64,000 bases of DNA from an uncultured Campylobacter sp. Lineage in GTDB: Bacteria > Campylobacterota > Campylobacteria > Campylobacterales > Campylobacteraceae. How positions within the stretch are numbered: the stretch's first letter is position 1; each line of letters starts with the position of its first letter. The stretch is taken from contig NZ_CALJPC010000001.1 in assembly GCF_937981295.1 (NCBI RefSeq), positions 6,284 to 70,283 of the forward strand, in the 5' to 3' direction. The translations under genes were made by a program, and so were the position numbers. Below the pieces are notes generated by a model. That model was given only the letters and a program-made list of their open reading frames with translations. It was not told where the DNA came from and did not search any database. This document shows, one piece after another, positions 36,365 to 44,702 of the stretch.

Positions 36365-36892
36365 TCACTGCTCGTTATCGCTAGGCAAAATTTCATTTGC
36401 CGCGGCATTTTGAGAGCGCTCTTGCTTGGACGCGGATTTATCTGCTGCTGAAATTTTATCTACCATTGAAATTTTACTCGCGGGATTTTTCTTTGCTAAA
36501 ATTTTATCCGCGCACGCCCTTAGCTGCGGCGGTATCTCATACAGCGTCCTTTTGGAATCAAGCTCCACCGCGGCTTGCGACGTAGTAGCTTTGGCTAATA
36601 GCGCGCCCGATAGGCTTTTGATGCGGTAGGAGAATTTTATTATTGTGTCGCACTCGAGCAGCTCGATGCTTACCGCAACCTCGTCGTCAAAAAGTATCGG
36701 AGCGATAAATTTAAACTCCATTTTGATAATGGGATATATAAATCCATCATCTCTCATCTGCATATATGTGTAGCCCGCGTCGCGCCAAAACTCGCATCTA
36801 GCGTCCTCGCAGAGCTTTACGTAGTTGCCGTGCCATATCACGCCCATCGGATCGGCGTCGTAAAATCTAGCGCGAAATTTATACTCTCTCAT
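36365..36892 (-). CDS. Hotdog-fold acyl thioesterase (ApeK-like)
   Basis: 175 residues. The first ~135 form a YbgC/4-hydroxybenzoyl-CoA thioesterase domain with the catalytic Asp motif RFYDADPMGVIWHGNYVK. Residues 136-175 are a Lys/Ala/Ser-rich tail without known function and absent from usual ~135-residue family members; it carries the repeated KIS-DK pattern seen in other proteins here. Likely role: release or editing of the polyene acyl chain from the carrier protein. Overlaps the glycosyltransferase gene end by 14 bases. Confidence 0.82.
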   Translation of the reverse strand: MREYKFRARFYDADPMGVIWHGNYVKLCEDARCEFWRDAGYTYMQMRDDGFIYPIIKMEFKFIAPILFDDEVAVSIELLECDTIIKFSYRIKSLSGALLAKATTSQAAVELDSKRTLYEIPPQLRACADKILAKKNPASKISMVDKISAADKSASKQERSQNAAANEILPSDNEQ

Positions 36893-38999
36893 TCCTCTCT
36901 CCGCTATGAAATTTTTCGTCCTGCGAGGCGGATTTTGCGGCGGCTAAATTTGAATTATCTAAATTTAGCGCAGTATCCGAGTCCGCCGTACTTTTCAAAT
37001 TCGGCGCGGCATTCGAACTTGCCGTGTCGTTTAAATCCGCTGCGCCATTTAAATTTGACGCAGCGTTTGAACCCGTCTCGCCGAAATTTTGCGCGCCGTC
37101 GCGCTCCGCATCGCTTGCGTCTTTCCCTTGCGCCCAAAAATCAAAGAAATTATACCACTGAGAAGGAAATTCTTTGGCATAAAGCTCCAGCTGCCGCACG
37201 TAGCTTTTAAGCGGCGCCGCGACCGATCGCGCCTTGTCGCGGCTCTTTAGCGGCGCAGGCAGCGGTTGTAGCCGCAGCTCGTGGCCGCTGCGCCCCTCGT
37301 AGCACCATAGGCTAAATAGCGGCGCGTCCAAAATTTTGGCGAGCAGATACCCGCCGATCGGGAAGTTCGCGCTGCGTCCTAAAAAATCCTCGCTTTGAAA
37401 TTTATCCGAGCCCACCGGCATGCGATCGCCCATTATCGCGATGTGCTCGCCGTTTTGCAGCAGTTCTTTGATTTGCAGCATCTCGCCGATGCCTAGCTCG
37501 CCGACGTAAAGAATTTTCACGCCGCCGCCCATCTTTTCGATAAATTTCATAAAATTTTCGCTGTGTTTGCGAAAGATCAGCACGTTAATTTTTATCCCCG
37601 CCGTGCTTGCCGAAAGGGCGCGCGCGATCTCGGTGTTGCCAAAGTGCGAAGTGATTAAAATTTTGCCCGTTCCGTCGCTTAAAAGTTCCCTCATACCGTC
37701 TTGCACGCGAATTTGATCTAGCGCGATCTTGCCGTTCCAAACTGCGATTTTTTCGCATAGAGTGAGGGAAAATTTATAAAAATTCGCATAAATTTCGCGG
37801 GTCTTGGGCTCGCGATCAAGCGCGCGACGCAAAAATTCCCTGATCGCGCGTCGCTCGTTTTTAAGCAGCGCAAAATAGATCGCCGAGATAAAAAGCGCGG
37901 TAGCTCGCATACAAAAATCGGGCGTGTGAAGCGTGACGAAGCGGGCTAAATTTAAAAGCGCCGCGCCCGCCTTTTCGTTGTTTTCGCTCCAGTGTTTAGC
38001 CATCGCGCCTGTCCTTTTTGCGGCGGCATGTTGCGACGAGGCTTTTACGAGCGAACTTTGCGCTGAATTTTCCGCCTGCGGGCTTTGCGCTGCGACTTTA
38101 TCGCCGCATTTTTCGGTACCAGCTTTTTTGTTTGCGTCGCCGTCCATCTCTTTTTTCGCACCTTTGCAACTATCGCGCCGCGCGTCGCTGCAAAGGTTTT
38201 GCCCCGCTATCCCTTGCAAAATTTCGTCTGCACTCTGCTGCGAAGCATCCTGCAAGTCGCGCTTTTTAAATTTATCGCAGGCGCGCTTTAGCGCCCTTTT
38301 TGCAAGCCAAAGCGGAAGTCCGCAAAATAGCCTAGCGTGCATCAGCGAAATTCCGAAATTATCCCGAAACGGCGCGAAGTGGCTCACTCCGCCCGCTTCG
38401 TAGCGCACCGCCAGATCGAGCCATTTTATCTCTAACCCAGCCCGCGCAGCTAGGATTAAAATTTCGGCATCAAAGCCCATTCTGCGGCTTTTGGTGCGGG
38501 GCAGAAGCGGCACGATCCCCTCTAGCGGGTAAATTCTAAAGCCGCACATCGCGTCTTTTATGCGGTACGAAAGGGTATTTACCACGCACCAAAAATTCAT
38601 TATCTTGCGTCCGTGTAGGCGGGATTTGGGCGCGCTTTCATCATACACTGGCGCGGCGCAGATCAACGCGGCGGGCTGCTTTGCCGCAAGTGCCAAAAAC
38701 TCCTCACACCCGCCTACGTCGTGCTGAAAGTCCGCGTCGATCTGAAAGGCGTGCGTAAATTCAAGCTCCTTCGCCCACGCCAGCCCGTCGCACACGGCAG
38801 CGCCTTTGCCGCCGTTTTGCGCGCGGGTGTAAATTTGAGCCGCAAGCCCCTTTAGCGCGCTTTTGCTCGCTTCGTCGCTGCCGTCGTCCACGATCAGCAC
38901 GGGCGCGATGGGCGCCAGGGCGCTTACGAGCTCGGCGATGCGCGCGGGGTGGTTGAAGTAGGGCAGCAAAAACGCGGGCTTAAAGGCAAATTCTTCCAC
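36879..38999 (-). CDS. Glycosyltransferase family 2 fused to LpxL-like acyltransferase (ApeJ-like)
   Basis: About 706 residues. The N-terminal domain has the GT2 fold: LLPYFNHPARI, VLIVDDGSD, QNGGKGAAVCDGL and QIDADFQHD. A low-complexity linker follows (about residues 250-335), then a lysophospholipid acyltransferase-type domain with membrane helix and ILITSHFGNTEIA and GDRMPVGSDKF motifs. The last ~65 residues are repeats of Asn-Leu/Asp/Ala units. GTG 38999 is chosen as start because it overlaps the ligase stop in the operon's usual manner; ATG 39074 would overlap by 95 bases. It may add a sugar and an acyl group to the polyene lipid. Confidence 0.82.
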   Translation of the reverse strand: MEEFAFKPAFLLPYFNHPARIAELVSALAPIAPVLIVDDGSDEASKSALKGLAAQIYTRAQNGGKGAAVCDGLAWAKELEFTHAFQIDADFQHDVGGCEEFLALAAKQPAALICAAPVYDESAPKSRLHGRKIMNFWCVVNTLSYRIKDAMCGFRIYPLEGIVPLLPRTKSRRMGFDAEILILAARAGLEIKWLDLAVRYEAGGVSHFAPFRDNFGISLMHARLFCGLPLWLAKRALKRACDKFKKRDLQDASQQSADEILQGIAGQNLCSDARRDSCKGAKKEMDGDANKKAGTEKCGDKVAAQSPQAENSAQSSLVKASSQHAAAKRTGAMAKHWSENNEKAGAALLNLARFVTLHTPDFCMRATALFISAIYFALLKNERRAIREFLRRALDREPKTREIYANFYKFSLTLCEKIAVWNGKIALDQIRVQDGMRELLSDGTGKILITSHFGNTEIARALSASTAGIKINVLIFRKHSENFMKFIEKMGGGVKILYVGELGIGEMLQIKELLQNGEHIAIMGDRMPVGSDKFQSEDFLGRSANFPIGGYLLAKILDAPLFSLWCYEGRSGHELRLQPLPAPLKSRDKARSVAAPLKSYVRQLELYAKEFPSQWYNFFDFWAQGKDASDAERDGAQNFGETGSNAASNLNGAADLNDTASSNAAPNLKSTADSDTALNLDNSNLAAAKSASQDEKFHSGERNERV

Positions 39000-41130
39000 T
39001 GGCGCAGACCTTGTCGTTTGAAATTTCAAAGCGGAGTTTGCCGCTTGCTTCGGTGATTTTGATAAAAATTTCATCGCCCGGGCGGATGAAATTTTTAAAT
39101 TTTAAATTTTCTATCTTTTGCGTACCGTCCAGCTCGTAGCCCAGGGCTTTTGCGCAGATTAATACGAAGCGAAGCTGCATAAACGCGGGCACTAGCGGAA
39201 ATCGCGCAAAGTGTCCGTCGAAATAAAAGTCGCTAGCGCGCACCTTCGCGCGAAACTCATTCTCCGCGCTTTGCTCGAAAACGGGCACCTCGTAGCGCTG
39301 CAGAGCGCTTAAAAAGTCCTTTTTGCTTAGCTTGCCCTGCTCATTAAAAGGCAGCTTGCTCGCGATCTTGAAGTAGCGCAAAATCGCGCCGAATTCGGGC
39401 TTCAAAAAGGCCTTCAGTTCGTCCGTAACGCCCTTTTTACCGCCTGCGCGAAACGCCTGCTCGCCGCGCTCGCTGAGCTTGATAAGAGCTACGGCGCGGT
39501 CGCGCTGTGGGTGCAGATTGATCCTACACTCGCCGATAAATTCGTGCGAGCGGAGTTTGGCTTCAAGCAGATCGAGGCTCACGCGGTTTTCGTTGATTTT
39601 GACGGTGCGATCGCCGCGCCCCAAAAGGGTGATCTCGTCTGCGCGCACATAGCCGAAATCGCGGCTTTCGAAGCGCTCGCACCAAGGCGAGCTGATCGTA
39701 AACTCGCCCGTTTGCGAAAATTTGTCGGCGGGCTGCTTTGCCCCAAATTTATCGCAAAGCCCCTCTGCCTGCGTAAATTTATCATCGTGTTTCGTCGCAG
39801 AGCTCGGTGTGGGGCTGTTTTCTGTATCGGTCGCTGTTTTATCGCTAACGTCTGCATTAAATTTAGACGCCTGCTCGCCCGAACGGCTTGTGTCTTGCCC
39901 GTCCGCATTTTGCTCGCCCGCACAGCGCGTTTTAGGCTCTGCCATAGAATTTTCGCCGCAAGAGCTTGCCGTAAGATCGGTAGGATCGAAAGGCTTGTTC
40001 TCGCGTTTTGCCGCGCCGCTATCAATATCCGTGCGGACCTGCACGCTTACGGGAGCAAATTTCTTAAGTCCCGCGCCCTCGTTGCAAGCGATCACGCCAG
40101 TTTCGCTGGAGCCGTAAATATCGATGATGCGGGCATTGCTAAGCGCGCGCAACCCATCTCGGATCGCAGGACTTAGCGGCGCACCCGCGCTAAAAATGGT
40201 GCCCAAAGGCGCTATATTTGCGGCGTCTGCGTACTCGCACAGCGCGCCGAGCACCGTGGGCGAGCTGATCAGCACGGCGCCCGCAAGATCGGCTGCGAGG
40301 ATGATTTCAGGGTAGTTTAGGCCGCCTTTTTGCGTGCGCGAGCCGCAAAGCAGCGGCACGAAGATGCTAAAGGTAAGCCCGAACATATTTTGGTGCGAGA
40401 CGCCCGATAAAAATCGATCACTTGCGCAAAGGCCAAATCTCTCTACTAAAAATTCCGCCTCTAAAACCATATCGCGCAGGCTTTTTTCGATATTTTTTGC
40501 CTCGCCCGTGGAGCCTGAAGTTTTGATATAAAATTTTTGTTCTACGCGCAGTAGGCGCAAAGAGATAGCCTCTTGCTCGCAGGGCGCGTGATTTTGCGGC
40601 GCGTTTTTAGATGAAATTTTAGGCGCGGATTTTCCCGTACCCGGAGGCGAAATGTTTTCTAAATCATGAGGGCTAAATTCGTCTAAATTTTGCGATGCGG
40701 CGAGATTTAGAATTTTCACGTCGCCGCCGAGATGAAATTCGCCGCTAAATTTGGGCTCTCGCAGCAGTACGGGCGCAAAACCCGCAATCAGCGTGCCGAA
40801 AAAAAACGCAATGAACTCCGCCGCATCCTCGCCGTAAATTTCAATCATCGGCGCGCGCTTTTGCTCTTGCGTCTGCGCCGATTGCAAGGCGCGCGCGGTA
40901 TCTGTGTCACTGCTAGAATTTTCCGCATCTTTTAAATTTGCGCTTCTGTTAGAATTTTCCGCGCCTTTTAAATTTACGCTTGCCGCGCTGCTTTGGAGTT
41001 TGTCCGCGCCTTTTAAGTTTACCGCTTCGCTCCGCTTGCATCCTGTTTTTGCCAAATCGCGCGCAAGAGCCGCCGCAGCAAGGATTTCGCGCTCGTAAGG
41101 CTTCAAAGAATTAATCAAATTTTTTAACAT
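38980..41130 (-). CDS. AMP-dependent acyl ligase fused to FabZ-like dehydratase (ApeH-ApeI-like)
   Basis: 716 residues. The ligase part has A3 motif TSGSTGEAKN (about 205), A5 IYGSSETGV (about 335) and a GRGDRTVKINENRV hinge region (about 500). It should activate the aryl starter acid. The last ~90 residues are a hotdog dehydratase with FYFDGHFARFPLVP, keeping the catalytic His but with Gln/Arg where FabZ has Glu. Low-complexity insertions occupy about residues 40-85 (12-residue repeats NLKGAENS), 150-185 and 385-480. E. coli has these as two proteins. Confidence 0.85.
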   Translation of the reverse strand: MLKNLINSLKPYEREILAAAALARDLAKTGCKRSEAVNLKGADKLQSSAASVNLKGAENSNRSANLKDAENSSSDTDTARALQSAQTQEQKRAPMIEIYGEDAAEFIAFFFGTLIAGFAPVLLREPKFSGEFHLGGDVKILNLAASQNLDEFSPHDLENISPPGTGKSAPKISSKNAPQNHAPCEQEAISLRLLRVEQKFYIKTSGSTGEAKNIEKSLRDMVLEAEFLVERFGLCASDRFLSGVSHQNMFGLTFSIFVPLLCGSRTQKGGLNYPEIILAADLAGAVLISSPTVLGALCEYADAANIAPLGTIFSAGAPLSPAIRDGLRALSNARIIDIYGSSETGVIACNEGAGLKKFAPVSVQVRTDIDSGAAKRENKPFDPTDLTASSCGENSMAEPKTRCAGEQNADGQDTSRSGEQASKFNADVSDKTATDTENSPTPSSATKHDDKFTQAEGLCDKFGAKQPADKFSQTGEFTISSPWCERFESRDFGYVRADEITLLGRGDRTVKINENRVSLDLLEAKLRSHEFIGECRINLHPQRDRAVALIKLSERGEQAFRAGGKKGVTDELKAFLKPEFGAILRYFKIASKLPFNEQGKLSKKDFLSALQRYEVPVFEQSAENEFRAKVRASDFYFDGHFARFPLVPAFMQLRFVLICAKALGYELDGTQKIENLKFKNFIRPGDEIFIKITEASGKLRFEISNDKVCASGRICL
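40915..40986 (-). repeat. 36-base tandem repeat inside the ligase gene
   Basis: Two adjacent 36-base units start at 40915 and 40951, each AGAATTTTCCGC(A/G)(T/C)CTTTTAAATTT...; a third, diverged unit follows. In the coding frame they give 12-residue units NLKGAENSNRSA and NLKDAENSSSDT. Confidence 0.75.
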
Positions 41131-41650
41131 AAAATTTCCTAAAAATCATCTCGCCGCCGATCAGCGCGCCGATGAGGACGTATGAGATCGCGCCGCAGTA
41201 AACGCTCCAATAAATTTTATCTCGCGGTAGTAGCAGCGCCGCGCTAAGTAGACCGTTTAGCACGAAAAATCCGAGCCAAACTTCGGTCAGCTTGCGCGTG
41301 TAGGCGCGGCCGTGCTCGTTGAGACCTGGCTGCTTCAAAAGCGCTAGGCGTGTGATCGCGGGCGTCGATCTTAGGCTGAGCGCGAAAAGCGCCGCGAGCG
41401 AGAAATTTATTATGAGCGGATACAGATACGCAAGCGCTCCGCCTCCAAATAGGGCGCACAGCGCAAAAAATGCCGCGCTTGCGCCCTTAATAGCTCGATC
41501 TTTACTTTCAAAAACGGCTCGCGCTCCCCATAGCGCGCTCATCGCTACAAGCAAGCAGACCCGCGCGCCGCCGTGCAAAAAATAGAGACCGAAAGGGTAG
41601 AGCACGCTCAAAATTATGGTAACTGTTTTTAAAAATATCGTTCGTCGCAA
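41111..41650 (-). CDS. Polytopic membrane protein (COG4648/ApeG-like)
   Basis: 179 residues with five to six membrane helices (VTIILSVLYPFGLYFL, AAFFALCALFGGGALAYL, IINFSLAALFALSL, VWLGFFVLNGLLSAALLL, YWSVYCGAISYVLIGALIGGEMI) and a conserved cytoplasmic loop ITRLALLKQPGLNEHGRAYTRKLT. This small family is found beside aryl polyene ligase genes; its activity is unknown. It overlaps the ligase start by 20 bases and is preceded by a 766-base gap. Confidence 0.75.
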   Translation of the reverse strand: MRRTIFLKTVTIILSVLYPFGLYFLHGGARVCLLVAMSALWGARAVFESKDRAIKGASAAFFALCALFGGGALAYLYPLIINFSLAALFALSLRSTPAITRLALLKQPGLNEHGRAYTRKLTEVWLGFFVLNGLLSAALLLPRDKIYWSVYCGAISYVLIGALIGGEMIFRKFYVKKFD

Positions 41651-42099
41651 TCTTTGTAATCCTTAAATTTAGCCGCAAGGGTTTAGTTTCTGCCGCGGCG
41701 GTTTTAGCTTTGTCGCAGCAATTTTGTTTTACCGCGGCCGGCTAGGCTTTTGCTGCTGCGATTTTGGTTTTGCCGTGGCGGTTTTTGGTTTTGTTGCTAG
41801 CAGCGCGATCGTTGCGATCGGCGCGATTATTACCACACTTCGATACTTTAAATTTAGCTTCAGCGTTCAAATTTTAGGCGCTATGCTTTTAAAATTTAAA
41901 TTTAGCCTTGCTCGCCGCATTTAAATTTCAGCAGTGCCGCTTTTAAATTTAGCTACGCCTTAATTTAACTCGCGGCGCCGCACCCGCGATCAGATTTGCT
42001 AAATTAAATTTAGCCGAAATTTTAAAATTTTGAAATTTTACGAAAGCGACGGTCGCAAAAGAAACAACGCCTTTTAAAATTTCAAAATTTCATCCGAAC

Positions 42100-42133
42100 T
42101 TGCAGATTAAAATTTTAAAATTTTGATCTGCAA
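42100..42133. repeat. Near-perfect 34-base palindrome
   Basis: TTGCAGAT at 42100-42107 and ATCTGCAA at 42126-42133 flank an AAAATTTTAAAATTTT core. The two 17-base halves pair with a single mismatch position. Confidence 0.7.
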
Positions 42134-42158
42134 AGTGCTTTAAATACTAGCCTAAAAG

Positions 42159-42199
42159 TGGCGGTTAAGTGGGCTTTGTGCCGTGCCGCTTAACCGCCA
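42159..42199. repeat. 11-bp perfect inverted repeat
   Basis: TGGCGGTTAAG (42159-42169) and CTTAACCGCCA (42189-42199) form a perfect stem around a 19-base loop. On the minus strand CTTTTAGG follows, so it could attenuate transcription after the carrier-protein genes, though it lacks a long T run. Confidence 0.6.
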
Positions 42200-42416
42200 A
42201 GCCCGCAAAAGCCGCTCGCTCCACGCTCTTTCAATAAAACGATCGCCACTCGTCGCATACCTTTGATAATATTCGCCGCACGTTATCAATTCAACATGCG
42301 TCGTCAAACAAACGCCGCCGTATGTTATCTATCAAGCCAACCGCTGCCTCTGTGCCGCCGCAAAGTAAACTACCAAGCCGCCGCACGCGCGATCTTGCCG
42401 CGCCGCACGGCGAAAT

Positions 42417-42695
42417 TTAATTCTCGCCGCCCGTAGTTTCCCCACTCGCGCCCTGATCGAGCTTCGCCGCTACGGCATCCACGATGTCGCCGAGAGTTTG
42501 GATATTTTTAAAATCATCGGGCATCAGCTTATAGCCCGTGTTTTTCTTGACGTAATCGACCAGATCAATCGCGTCGATGCTGTCGATCTGCAGATCCTCG
42601 TAAATTTTAGCCTCAGGCACGACCTTGCTCTCGTCGATCTCAAAAAGCTCCACGAGCGCCTTTTTTAAAATTTCAAAAATTTCATCTTTACTCAT
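42417..42695 (-). CDS. Acyl carrier protein (second, ApeF-like)
   Basis: 92 residues from ATG 42695, which has AGGAG six bases upstream; an open extension to 42737 lies in the preceding carrier gene. The phosphopantetheine site is Ser in DLQIDSIDAIDLVDYV (about residue 36). The acidic helical body and GYKLMPDDFKNIQTLGDIVDAV are typical. It overlaps the first carrier protein by 8 bases. Confidence 0.9.
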   Translation of the reverse strand: MSKDEIFEILKKALVELFEIDESKVVPEAKIYEDLQIDSIDAIDLVDYVKKNTGYKLMPDDFKNIQTLGDIVDAVAAKLDQGASGETTGGEN

Positions 42696-42954
42696 TTTTA
42701 CTCCTATTTTCGGCGATGTATTGCGCCAAAGACGCAACGGATGAGAAAATTTGCTTTAAATTTTGGGTTTTTGAGTTAAGCACGATGCCGTATTTTTTCT
42801 GCACCAAAAGCCCTAGCTCCAGCGCATCGACCGAATCGAGCCCGAGCCCGTCGCCAAAAAGCGGCTCATCGTCATTTATGTCGCCCGGCGCGACGTCTTC
42901 GAGGTTCAGCCCCGAAATGATCAGTTCCTTAAGCTCCAAAATTTCTTCGTTCAC
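42688..42954 (-). CDS. Acyl carrier protein (first, ApeE-like)
   Basis: 88 residues, acidic and helical, with the phosphopantetheine Ser in GDGLGLDSVDALELGLLV (about residue 41). Two different carrier proteins are a standard part of aryl polyene systems, one usually serving priming and one extension. It overlaps the acyltransferase gene upstream by 4 bases. Confidence 0.9.
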   Translation of the reverse strand: MNEEILELKELIISGLNLEDVAPGDINDDEPLFGDGLGLDSVDALELGLLVQKKYGIVLNSKTQNLKQIFSSVASLAQYIAENRSKNE

Positions 42955-43706
42955 AGATTCTCCTTTTCATATAGATTTGATATTTTTTCGTAGAGTTTGC
43001 GCACTCGGATCGGGTTTGGGCGATCCGGCTCAAAGCTCGTTAGATCCAGCGCGCACAGCTCGTAGAGGTCGTACTTCATCCGAACCTCGGGCGTATCGTA
43101 CCATACTTGTCCTTTTTTTAGGCTTTTAGGATCCATTTTTATCGCGACGCAATTCATATTTTTTGCGAAATTTATCGCGATGTAAAACGCTGCTTTGTGC
43201 ATGGCGATGCGATCTGCGGTGCGCGTGCCCTCTGGGAAGATGATTAGGCTTTCTCCTCGCTCAAGGGCGCTGCGGCATGCATCTATCATCGCTTCCGAGC
43301 CGGTGTTTGGGATGTAGCCCGCGGCTGCGATGGCGGCGGAGAGGAAGGGATTTTTACACAGACTTTCCTTGACTACGCAGTTTGCGCGCCGCACGTGAGC
43401 TAAAAAGATCACCACGTCAAGCAGGCTAGGGTGGTTTGCGATGATGAGAGTGCCGCTAGGCGGGAGCTTGCAGCGCCAGTTCACGCCGATGCTGCCGTAA
43501 AGACGCGCTAGCAGCAAAAATATGCGCCACGAGATCATTATAAAATCGCGCACGAAATTTCGCACGACCTCTATGCGGTTTAGCCTCAGCAGCGCTACGG
43601 GGAGGAAGAGCAGGTTGCCTATCATACACAGCGCGCCGAAGCTTGAGAAGCACAGCGCGATGCCGATCTGTTTGAGCTTGCGCCTTAGCGGATCTGTCTG
43701 CTTCAT
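42951..43706 (-). CDS. PlsC-like 1-acylglycerol-phosphate acyltransferase (ApeD-like)
   Basis: 251 residues with N-terminal membrane helices (residues 12-40 and 55-70) and the acyltransferase blocks NHPSLLDVV (HX4D, about residue 90) and FPEGTRTADR (about 157). It probably transfers an acyl or polyene chain to a glycerol-phosphate type acceptor. Its ATG overlaps the stop of the repeat-built frame upstream (ATGA). Confidence 0.85.
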   Translation of the reverse strand: MKQTDPLRRKLKQIGIALCFSSFGALCMIGNLLFLPVALLRLNRIEVVRNFVRDFIMISWRIFLLLARLYGSIGVNWRCKLPPSGTLIIANHPSLLDVVIFLAHVRRANCVVKESLCKNPFLSAAIAAAGYIPNTGSEAMIDACRSALERGESLIIFPEGTRTADRIAMHKAAFYIAINFAKNMNCVAIKMDPKSLKKGQVWYDTPEVRMKYDLYELCALDLTSFEPDRPNPIRVRKLYEKISNLYEKENL

Positions 43707-44167
43707 CGCGCGGCGCCTCTTTCGGCGGAGATTGTGCGGCAGCTCTCGTTAGGGATTTTATGGCTATCGGCGGTGATTTGATGGCGCATCATGCGCGCGA
43801 TCTCGATAAAATTTCTACGGCTTGCCGCCTGCTGTATCGCAATGAAATTTTTGCGGTTCTCTGCGCGTGATATTTCGCCTTGCGGCATGTGCCGAAGTAA
43901 TAGAGCTTTTATGGTCTGAGCGGAGGCGATCTCGGCGCCGCGTATGTATCGAAGCAATAGAATTTTTGCGGTGCGCGGCAAACTGCGATTTTGTAGAATT
44001 CTCGCCGTTCGCCGCATGTACTGCCTCGGTGAAATTTCCGCGGTTTGCCACGCGCGGCGTCGCGAGAAAATTTCTGCGAAGCGCCATACACGCTGTTTTT
44101 GCGCCGCCATACGACGCGCCGTCTGATTAAATTTATAGCTCGCGGCGTCGTTAAATTTAAAATTCAT
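43703..44167 (-). CDS. Repeat-built basic reading frame 2, doubtful protein
   Basis: 154 codons, very rich in Arg, Ala and Ile, with units of 12 or 8 residues (TAEISPRQYMRR, TARILQNRSLPR, TAKILLLRYIRG). No known domain. It overlaps the upstream frame by 11 bases and ends with an ATGA overlap on the acyltransferase gene, and AAGG lies 8 bases before the ATG, which argues for translation. The composition and repeat origin argue against a folded enzyme. It may be an expanded repeat that keeps the operon open for ribosomes. Confidence 0.35.
   Translation of the reverse strand: MNFKFNDAASYKFNQTARRMAAQKQRVWRFAEIFSRRRAWQTAEISPRQYMRRTARILQNRSLPRTAKILLLRYIRGAEIASAQTIKALLLRHMPQGEISRAENRKNFIAIQQAASRRNFIEIARMMRHQITADSHKIPNESCRTISAERGAAR
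43790..44115. repeat. Decayed 36/24-base tandem repeats
   Basis: On the plus strand, units beginning (G/A)(A)AATTT(C/T)... recur with lengths of 36, 36, 36 (from about 43965 to 44072) and, further left, 36 and 24. Each has an AATTT core, a GCGGT/GCCGT step and a CATGTA- or GCGCG-like centre. All unit lengths are multiples of 12, so the reading frame is kept. Confidence 0.6.
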
Positions 44168-44702
44168 CGCAACCGCCTTGCCGTGCGCATCTTGCCTGAG
44201 CGGTCGCTCTATTCATCGCGCGGCTAAATTTAAACTCGTAGCCCAAGCTTTGCTCTGCTAAATTTATGAAATTTACAGCCCGCTGCGCGTAGCATTTCGG
44301 CTCGCCGTATCTGTCTTGATAGCGAAATTTTGCGGTGTCTTCCGCGCGCCGCTGCGGTAAAATTTTTATAGCCCGCGACTCGCACCGTTTAGGCGGATTT
44401 TTTTTAGTTCGTTGCGTATGCCTCAGCGGCGCATTTTCGCGGCGCGCCTCATTGCAACGCGATTTGGGGGCGTATGGCGCGCGCCCTTTCGGCGTGTTTT
44501 TAAGATGCGCCGTTTGGCTGAGCCTATGTTTGATAGCGCGGCTAAATTTAAAATCTTCACCATATCCGCGTTCGGCGGAGCGGCTAAATTTAAAGCTCGT
44601 CATTCGCGCCTTTGCAGCTCCGTGTAGCCCGGAATTTTGATCAAAATTGCTCGTCTTGCCGTGCCTGCTCATGCGATGAAATTTTGCTATTTTAACGTTC
44701 AT
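44157..44702 (-). CDS. Repeat-built basic reading frame 1, doubtful protein
   Basis: 181 codons from an ATG with AAGG seven bases upstream, overlapping the end of the chain-length-factor gene by 11 bases. The product is strongly basic and contains the recurring piece FKFSRS/FKFSRA (three times). No domain is recognised. Together with the next frame it fills the whole gap before the acyltransferase with operon-like overlaps, so it is listed, but the composition is unlike the neighbouring enzymes. Confidence 0.35.
   Translation of the reverse strand: MNVKIAKFHRMSRHGKTSNFDQNSGLHGAAKARMTSFKFSRSAERGYGEDFKFSRAIKHRLSQTAHLKNTPKGRAPYAPKSRCNEARRENAPLRHTQRTKKNPPKRCESRAIKILPQRRAEDTAKFRYQDRYGEPKCYAQRAVNFINLAEQSLGYEFKFSRAMNRATAQARCARQGGCDEF

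Larger units (their letters stand above)
41651..42416. other. Gap inside the polyene cluster with two palindromes
   Basis: No minus-strand gene. It contains AAATTTTAAAATTT tracts (41990-42120), a near-perfect 34-base palindrome at 42100-42133, an 11-bp inverted repeat at 42159-42199, and decayed CGCCGC-rich repeats (42270-42400). It may split the cluster into two transcripts. Confidence 0.5.

Noticed and set aside
39511..40176. Plus-strand open frame of 221 codons opposite the ligase gene
   Set aside because: It is the mirror of a GC-biased coding strand; the minus frame has clear ligase motifs and the plus frame has none.
41724..41924. Plus-strand open frame rich in Phe, Val and Cys
   Set aside because: Built from a GCGGTTTTGG/GATTTTGG-like repeat, no ribosome binding site, opposite direction to the operon.
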